The position numbers and the translations under genes are program-made. A stretch of 64,000 bases of DNA from Chamaecyparis obtusa. Its lineage: Eukaryota > Streptophyta > Pinopsida > Cupressales > Cupressaceae. Under the pieces are notes generated by a model, which saw only the letters and a list, made by a program, of their open reading frames with translations, was not told the DNA's origin and made no database searches. Location of the stretch: contig BSBK01001581.1 in NCBI GenBank assembly GCA_027943335.1, positions 268,001-332,000 of the forward strand, written 5' to 3'. Shown here one piece after another: positions 57,908 through 64,000 of this stretch (positions are counted from its first letter, which is position 1; each line of letters begins with the position of its first letter).

Positions 57908-59234
57908 TGTTGGTGCCCAAAAATGATGGTTTGGATTTGGCCAACTAATATGTACAAATTGATACATTTGCAATTTTGGCTTAATCAAGCCAAGGCTAGT
58001 AGGCCTAATTTCACTTTGAACTATTTAATTATCTATGTTACACAACTATGTACATAAACAAACAAAGTTCCTCCAAAGGCGGTCAATGATCCTTTGAGGA
58101 AAGAAACTAATCTCCTGAAAATCTCTATTCTATAATACTTGACTAAATGGATTATACTAAAGAATTAAAAGTAATGCTTTTGAAATAATGATTTAATAAT
58201 CTATAAACTACAAAGTATGATCCAAATTAAAATTTCCAAATAATGATTAGATCGGTGCTTTCTAAATACTTGGGCTATAGAGTAAAAAAAAATTCAATCC
58301 TACATACAATCAGAGATGGTTTTAAAACTTTCTTTAATAAGAAAAGACCATCATTTTGGAGGCTTCCACTTGATTCACAATTCAAATCAATTTACACAAC
58401 TAATCCTATCAAATTTAACTCAAATTAAGAGACCGTTAAGAACAATGGTAGGTTCACAGACCATACAATTGATATTTAAGTTGTATATATTAATTTTGAA
58501 TTATGATACTTGGGGAATTCAACACAGTGAAACACTCTATTTAATAGAATATCTGAAAGACTAATTGAAAATATATAACTTATAACCACAAATAAAAAGA
58601 AGAGCACTTATCTTTATTGATGTTGAAAAATTGGTACATAAGAGTTCATAGTTGCAGTTGTTTATAAAATTCTATTCTATGAAAATATATCTTGTATTGT
58701 CTTGTCTTTTCATTTTAAATTATGTATATATACATGTTTGAGTGGATTTCACACCTCTTTAGGGTGAAAAGGCACACCCTTATTACAAATTATTTTGAAA
58801 AAATAATAAACTAACTAAAAAATAACTACCTAACTTTCGGATTTGGGTCTGGTCAAAAAACCAAAACACCTCGTGGAAAACTAATATTTTTAATAGAAAT
58901 AGGAAATTTGATTTCCCAAACTGGGTCTTTTTTAGATTTTTAAAATTCAACCATCTTCATCCTCTATTGGCATCATCTTTGCAGTAGGTCAAAATTCCAA
59001 CATTTTCTGAAGGCTTTGATCATAGAATTTTGATTTTTCTTGTCACAGAGCTTCCTTCCATAATATCTGAACTTTTTAATTGAAAATCAATATAATTTTT
59101 TATCCCATTTCATGTACTCCATCATTAATTATTTGGCATGAAAATTAAGAGGGCATTTTTTAGGGTTTTATCACTATATAGGACTCCAAATATTGCCCAA
59201 AATTTAGAGCTCCAACAGACTCTTTCTGGGGACG
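57908..59234 (-). repeat. 5' LTR of GagG
   Basis: Partner of 54524-55850. The right end reads CTGGGGACG, where the other copy has CTGGGGACA, and only TA separates it from the TatH LTR. Confidence 0.9.
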
Positions 59235-59236
59235 TA

Positions 59237-60114
59237 TGTGTACACTCAAAATGTGCACTTCTCTAAGTCATTTCTTCCACCAGAACCTATGGATTGGAAA
59301 CCTTGAGAAAGCAGCCTAGAGCTCTCTAGGCATGGAGTGCAAGGGTATTAAGAATGCTCTCCGCTAGAGCTATTAAGCCTATAACCTTGCTAGTAAACCA
59401 TGCAATAGGAGATTCAAAGAGACAAGGGCAAAAATGCCAATATCCTCAAGAATGTTGATGAAAATGCAATGAAGAATGCAACTAATCTATTGAAATGAAA
59501 GTGTTACAAGCCATTCCTAATTAAGCTATGTGAGTTAAACTAGAGCATCAAAAGGAAACTAAGCTAGAATGCTATGAGAATTTAAGCTACAATGCAAAGA
59601 TAAAGACTAGAATGCAATAAGATCTTCAAATGCTCCAAGAAACCTGCAACATAACATTAGCATGAAGAGTTGGGATCCTAGAATGAGAAGAGAGCTCTTC
59701 TTTTATAGAAAGTGAGAATCAACGGATGATGGAGATTAAGAGGCAAAAGAGATGATCAAGGGTGGGGTTTGAAAGAGGGATCAATCCATGTACACAAGTC
59801 TCCTCCAATGAGCATGAAGTGTTGAATTTCGAGCCTCATGTGAGACAAAAAGGCCTTTTCTCTTTTTTATAAAATAAGAATAATGCTTTATTTGTGTAAC
59901 TTAGGATAAAAGATAAGTGGGGACTTTTTATTTAATAAAAGGGGAGGGAATTCCTTTTAATTAAATAGAGACTTATGATAAAATGGTTAATCCATGGAAT
60001 ATAATCGAATAAATGATAGAATCAGGATTTGATCAAGAATAAGCAATTGATGAATTTAGCAAATAATGCTAGCAAGGGGCTAACAGTCTAGGTGACCATT
60101 TTTGGATGATTACA
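59237..60114 (-). repeat. 3' LTR of TatH
   Basis: Minus strand: TGTAATCATCCAAAAATGG, clearly related to the TGTAATACCCCAAAAATGG start of the TatA/TatE LTRs, to ...GTACACA. About 878 bp. TATA box TATAAAA on the minus strand (59701-59707). The left end is inferred from the CA and the abutting GagG LTR. Confidence 0.75.
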
Positions 60115-60127
60115 TTTTCCCCTCTTT
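60115..60127 (-). other. Polypurine tract of TatH
   Basis: Minus-strand AAAGAGGGGAAAA directly before the LTR start, matching the tracts of TatA and TatE. Confidence 0.85.
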
Positions 60128-62258
60128 GACTAATGTGTGATCGATCTGGGAACACATTACATCAAAGAAAAGATCAGCCAAGAAGGAAATAGATAGAGAT
60201 CTGACTCCAAAGAATGAAGTGCAGTGAGATAGCAGATCCTGCATGGTCAGCCTGGTAGTGACAGTACTGAACACTTTGGAGAGAGATAGACAGTATCAAG
60301 ACTTGAGATGAGAACTAACATGTCAAGCACCAATAGATAGATTGATCAATCAGAGAAAATAGAATGGTCAAGCATATGCTTTGGAAAATAGCTGATAGAG
60401 TATGATGCATTTGCCCCTTTGGGATCAAAGTCAAAATCAGGTAGAGGGAATGCAGAAGCAAGACCAACATGATGAAATCACTAGGAATTATAATCGAAGA
60501 TGAAACTATGATAGAATAACCATCAAGCTTCGAAGATGTGCCCCAGTCAAGACCCCAGAGAGATGAAATGAATAAATGAGTGAAAGACTAGAAGGGTGAG
60601 AGAGATGGAGATGAAGAAATGAAGATGCCCCAGTGAAGAGCGAAGGATCAAGCCTCAAACAGTCAGCCAACTACGCAGAATAAGGAAAAAAAATTAAAAT
60701 GTGATTTTGACTATCAAGATGATCATGGATTTTTATTTTGATTCCAAAAATGGATCTAGGACGTCAAAATTAGCTAGGAGTGCAATTTTCATGAAATTTT
60801 GAGATGTTTTGAAAATTGGTTAAAAAGTCAAAATGTTATATAAGGGGTAAAAAAATGCTCATGTATAGTCTTTCTCATAGGTGTATGTTTAGTTCTCATG
60901 TGATGATATAGTCTCATGTTCTTGAAAATGACCTCTTTATGATATAGATATGATGATAAGATTAACCCCTTGTGATGATAGGAAAAGGATGTGATGTGAA
61001 AGATAAGGAGCGAAAGACATGATCAAGAAAAAATGAAAGGTGATCGCAGTTGACCAACAAGTCCGCAAAAAATGAAAGGAGAGCTCTCTCCATATGCAAG
61101 ATGCAAAACTAAACTAACATGAACTTAAGAATGCAAGCTACTATGAAAAGTGGTTTACTTGCAAGGTTACAAAGCCATTAGACTCTAATAATCATCATTG
61201 AGCTTTATTGGTAGCATCACAAGATCATACAGTACACACTAGTCTAACTATGTGAATTTGAATATGATCTATATCAGATAGATATGTGGGAATCCCACCT
61301 AAACATCAAAGACATGTAGGTCAAGATGACTAGTGTAGTGAGGTTACCTAAGTTTGGTATAGCAAGATTATGCTCGCATTGAGACACAAGAAAGTCAAGA
61401 TGACTACAAGCATGCACTTGCAGAAAATAGTCAAGGATAATACATTGTAGATCCTAGTGTCAAGTAGAACAAGCATAAATGCTCATGACAGTTGGGATCA
61501 ACAAAATATACCCATAGGTAGAAAATAAATAAAACATGTCTTCATGCCCCCAGTCTTCTAGCTCGGCATCATCAAAAACTATTAGGGAGAGAACATTCAG
61601 CAAAGAAATCATCATAGACAACACACAAAGAAGTAAATTCAAGCAAGTCTCAGCGAGGCAAGTGTTTAAGTGTGTGTGTGTAGGTCATAGAGTCAAACTT
61701 TGAGTATCACATCTACCAGTGAGAAATATTGCATCATTCTAGATGGCGGGTAAGATATCTGATAAGTGTTGAGAAACACTCGACACTAAGGAAGTGTTGA
61801 AAAACACAGTTAGGGAGGTGTTGAAAAACACCATTGGAACCAAGTTGTCCAAGAAACCCTGACGCACAAAGAGACCCAAGATAAGCTAGAACAACGTATG
61901 CCCCCTAGACTAAGACAAGAGTCAATTCTAGGGTAGGAGAGGAAAAGTGAGAAGTGAAGTGAATGAGTGCCACGCAAGATTGATAGACATAGGTGCAAGG
62001 GTCTCAAGCAAGGCATGTTTCCAAGTTTTCATCACTTGATAGATTTTTTTATTTTTTTCAATTTTTTTGTATTTTTGCTACCAAGGTGCCTATTTCCAGG
62101 TTTTCACCAAGGCATGTTTTCTATTTTTTTTTTTTTTATAAATTTTTTAGTATTTTTTTAGGACTTTTTATGCTTTTTAGGATTTTTTTCAGCATCATAT
62201 ATGAATTTTTTTGAATTTTTTTAGGATCAATAAAATATGTACAAAGAGCACGAGAACC
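60128..62258 (-). other. 3' untranslated region of TatH
   Basis: About 2.1 kb without a supported gene on either strand. It contains the antisense promoter-like block (60700-60860), three short hairpins (61765-61832) and, at 62080-62118, the CCTTGGTGAAAACC word found behind integrase in TatA and TatE. Poly-T/A runs lie near 62045-62220. Confidence 0.6.
60837..60844 (+). promoter_or_regulatory. Conserved antisense TATA box in TatH
   Basis: Plus-strand TATATAAG, 50 bases after AGTGCAATTTTCATGAAA; TatE has the same arrangement on its antisense strand (GGTGCAATTTTCATGAAAA then CTATATAAAGG). It would drive transcription opposite to TatH. Activity is inference. Confidence 0.55.
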
Positions 62259-63400
62259 TTAGGCATAGAACTTCTTCAGATGTAGAACATTGATAGGCTC
62301 GGTAAGCTCTTCTCCCTCAAGTGTAGATAGCTGATAGGCCCCAGACCCAAATGCTGCTATGATGATATAAGGTCCTAACCAATTTGGCTCAAACTTGCCT
62401 TTTTGTTCCCTATTCTATTGATTTTTAGGATTTTCTCTGAGAACTAGTTCACCCACTTGGAACTCTCTAGGATGAACTTTCTTATTGTAAGTAGTAGACA
62501 TTCTCTTCTAATAGGTGCACATGTGATCAAAGGTGGCCTTGTGGCATTCTTCCAAAGTAGTGAGCTCATGCACTCTCATGGCCCTCTGGTCTTCATCAGT
62601 ATTCAAACCATGGAGAGAGACTCTCAGTGAAGGTATTTCAACCTCTAATGGTAAGATAGCCTCATAACCATAGACCAAGGAAAAAGGTGTTGCTCTTGTA
62701 GGGGTGCAAATAGAAGTTCTATAATCCCATAGTGTAGGATTGATCTATAGATGCCAATCCTTGCCTGATTTGTGCACTGTTCTATGCAAAATTTTCAGCA
62801 ATGTTTTGTTGGAGGCCTCAGCTTGGGCATTCCCTTGAGGGTAGTAAACAGAAGAACAATGTTGTTTAATTTTTAACTTTTTGCACAAGCACTTCAAGTC
62901 TTTGTTTTTGAACTGGCATCCATTATCCGTGACTATGGAAGAAGGAATACCATGGCGGCAAATGATGTCATTCAAAATAAATAGGGCAACATGTTTGCCC
63001 GTAGCTATAGACAGTGGGACAACTTCAACCCATTTAGTGAAATATTCAGTAGCTGTAATGATGAACTTATGCCCACTCGAAGAACTAGGATAAATTTTGC
63101 CTACCAAGTCAAAGGCCCATTACTGAAATGGCCAGTAGGTAACAGAGGGAATGATCTCATGTCCAGGAGCATGAATGAGATTCTCATGTAGTTGACATTT
63201 CTTGCACAACTTGGCATATTGAACAACATCAGTTTGCATAGTAGGCCAATAGTTTCCACCCCTAAGCAATTTTTGAGCTAGCGCAAGACCGTTAGAGTGT
63301 GAACCACATATGCCATCATGGACTTCAGCTAGCACTTTTTCTGACTCCTCTATTTCTAGACACCTAAGGAGAGTTCCATCTAGACCCTTCCTATACAAGT
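62259..63400 (-). pseudogene. Integrase (TatH)
   Basis: Zinc module EVHDGICGSHSNGLALAQ ... LCKKCQLHEN at about 63325-63190. Catalytic residues: D in WAFDLVG (about 63100), D in IVTDNGCQFK (about 62925) and E in AQAEASNKT (about 62815), all present. The C-terminal part FEPNWLGPYI ... VLHLKKFYA ends at TAA 62259-62261. In-frame stops interrupt at about 63121, 62743, 62505 and 62413. Of the three Tat integrases this one is closest to intact. Confidence 0.9.
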
Positions 63401-63991
63401 CACTAGAGATGAGGGTAAAGTGTGAGGCATTGCGAATGAGTTGGCACTTCTCATTACGAGTTAGATTTTTAGGGATAACTTGATCTCAGAGATAGGAAAA
63501 GATGGAGGCATAGCAGGATGAGTCATGGCTGACCATAGTGTAAATGACATAGTCATCAGGGGAATTGTAGGTAGGATAACACAATTCTTCCACCAAGAAC
63601 TCAAAGTGTGATTTGTGCTCTTCCAGTTCTAGAATGGATGCCCAAGTAGCCATGGCATTAGCAGCCTTGTTCTTAGTTCAAGGAATTTGTTTGAATGTGA
63701 CAGATGTAAAATAATTCCTGAGTGAGTCTACCAAATCAACTTGACATCCTTTGTTTGGTAATCATCATTTACTTGGTTTATGACAAGCTGAGAATCTCCA
63801 AAGATATGCAACTCAGTGATCCTCCATTCAAGGGAAAGATTAACACCATTTAGAAGGGCTTCATATTCAGCTATGTTATTGGTGCATGGAAAGAGAAGCT
63901 TATAGGATTTTGGAATGGTGTATCTATGAGGAGTAACAAACAAGATTCTAGCACTAGCCCCATTCTGTGTATAAGAACCATCAAAGAACAT
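63401..63991 (-). pseudogene. Second, archaeal-type RNase H and tether to integrase (TatH)
   Basis: MFFDGSYTQNGASARILF (Asp), NNIAEYEALLNGVN (Glu) and IFGDSQLVINQVN (Asp) give a complete active site at about 63985-63780. A frameshift near 63735 follows QTKDVKLI; the next frame reads YFTSVTFKQIP and AMATWASI. The tether to integrase includes ELCYPTYNSPDDYVIYTMVS. The upstream RNase H and polymerase lie beyond the window. Confidence 0.8.
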
Positions 63992-64000
63992 TTTCCATAC

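Larger units (their letters stand above)
54524..59234 (-). mobile_element. GagG: gag-only LTR retroelement
   Basis: Two LTRs of the same length (1327 bp each) enclose 2.06 kb of internal DNA with a primer site, a repeat-bearing leader, a truncated gag and an acidic ORF on the minus strand. No protease, polymerase or integrase. It resembles the published class of terminal-repeat elements with only gag. It lies against CopD on the left and TatH on the right. No target duplication is seen (CTCGG left, TATGT right). Confidence 0.8.
59237..64000 (-). mobile_element. TatH: Tat-type Ty3 element, 3' part
   Basis: Minus-strand element cut by the right window edge. From right to left: second RNase H, integrase, 3' untranslated region, polypurine tract, 3' LTR. 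Same lineage as TatA and TatE but clearly more divergent in sequence. Its integrase frame is better preserved (a few stops, no frameshift between 63398 and 62259). It carries the antisense promoter-like block of TatE without the PMD coding region. Confidence 0.9.

Noticed and set aside
58243..58564. ORFs in the GagG right LTR
   Set aside because: Near-identical ORF fragments occur in the left LTR (54987-55181); they are LTR sequence without motifs.
61967..62214. Phe-rich ORFs near the TatH integrase end
   Set aside because: They arise from poly-T runs in the non-coding 3' region.

Overview
The window reads as plant nuclear DNA made almost entirely of LTR retrotransposons nested in one another. 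No intact host gene, rRNA, tRNA or CRISPR array was found. The evidence is Ty3/gypsy and Ty1/copia polyproteins on both strands, long AT-rich LTRs with plant-type TATA boxes, tRNA primer sites and polypurine tracts, 5-bp target-site duplications (TSDs), and heavy decay by stops and frameshifts. Such deep nesting suggests a large seed-plant genome; the species cannot be fixed from the sequence. All element names below are mine.

Layout, left to right. TatA (1-9560, +) is the 3' part of a Tat-type Ty3 element with its 3' LTR. 9.7-11.6 kb holds the decayed gag of a gag-only element (GagX, -). 14105-15812 is a solo LTR with a perfect CAACA TSD. 17334-44594 is a copia element (CopB, +). Its gag/protease boundary is split by a Ty3 gag-protease element (ChrC, -, 19136-40736, TSD AAATG). 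The right LTR of ChrC is in turn split by a complete 17.6-kb Tat element (TatE, +, 22323-39954, TSD AGTGC/AGTGT). 44595-54523 is the 3' half of a second copia element (CopD, -), split by a coding-free long-LTR element (LardF, +, 47238-53091). 54524-59234 is a gag-only element with two equal-length LTRs (GagG, -). 59237-64000 is the 3' part of a third Tat element (TatH, -).

The most interesting system is in TatE. Downstream of integrase and on the opposite strand it carries a decayed plant mobile domain (PMD) gene (about 35.2-37.8 kb). A TATA box lies about 70 bp before the ATG, and a plausible intron has GT/AG ends in matching phase. The promoter-side block of this antisense gene, including the TATA box, is also recognisable in TatH, which has no PMD coding sequence that I can see. 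TatA lacks the whole 3.1-kb segment, with a TTTTTG microhomology at the junction. The Tat copies also carry a G-patch-like motif between protease and reverse transcriptase. They have two RNase H domains, of which only the second keeps all its acidic residues.

The Tat proteins would have worked as one replication set: gag particle, protease, reverse transcriptase plus RNase H on the primer-site and polypurine-tract landmarks, and integrase. TatA and TatE share in-frame stops at the same positions, so at least part of this family was probably copied in trans by better-preserved relatives. ChrC, LardF, GagX and GagG lack some or all of pol and must also have depended on enzymes supplied in trans.
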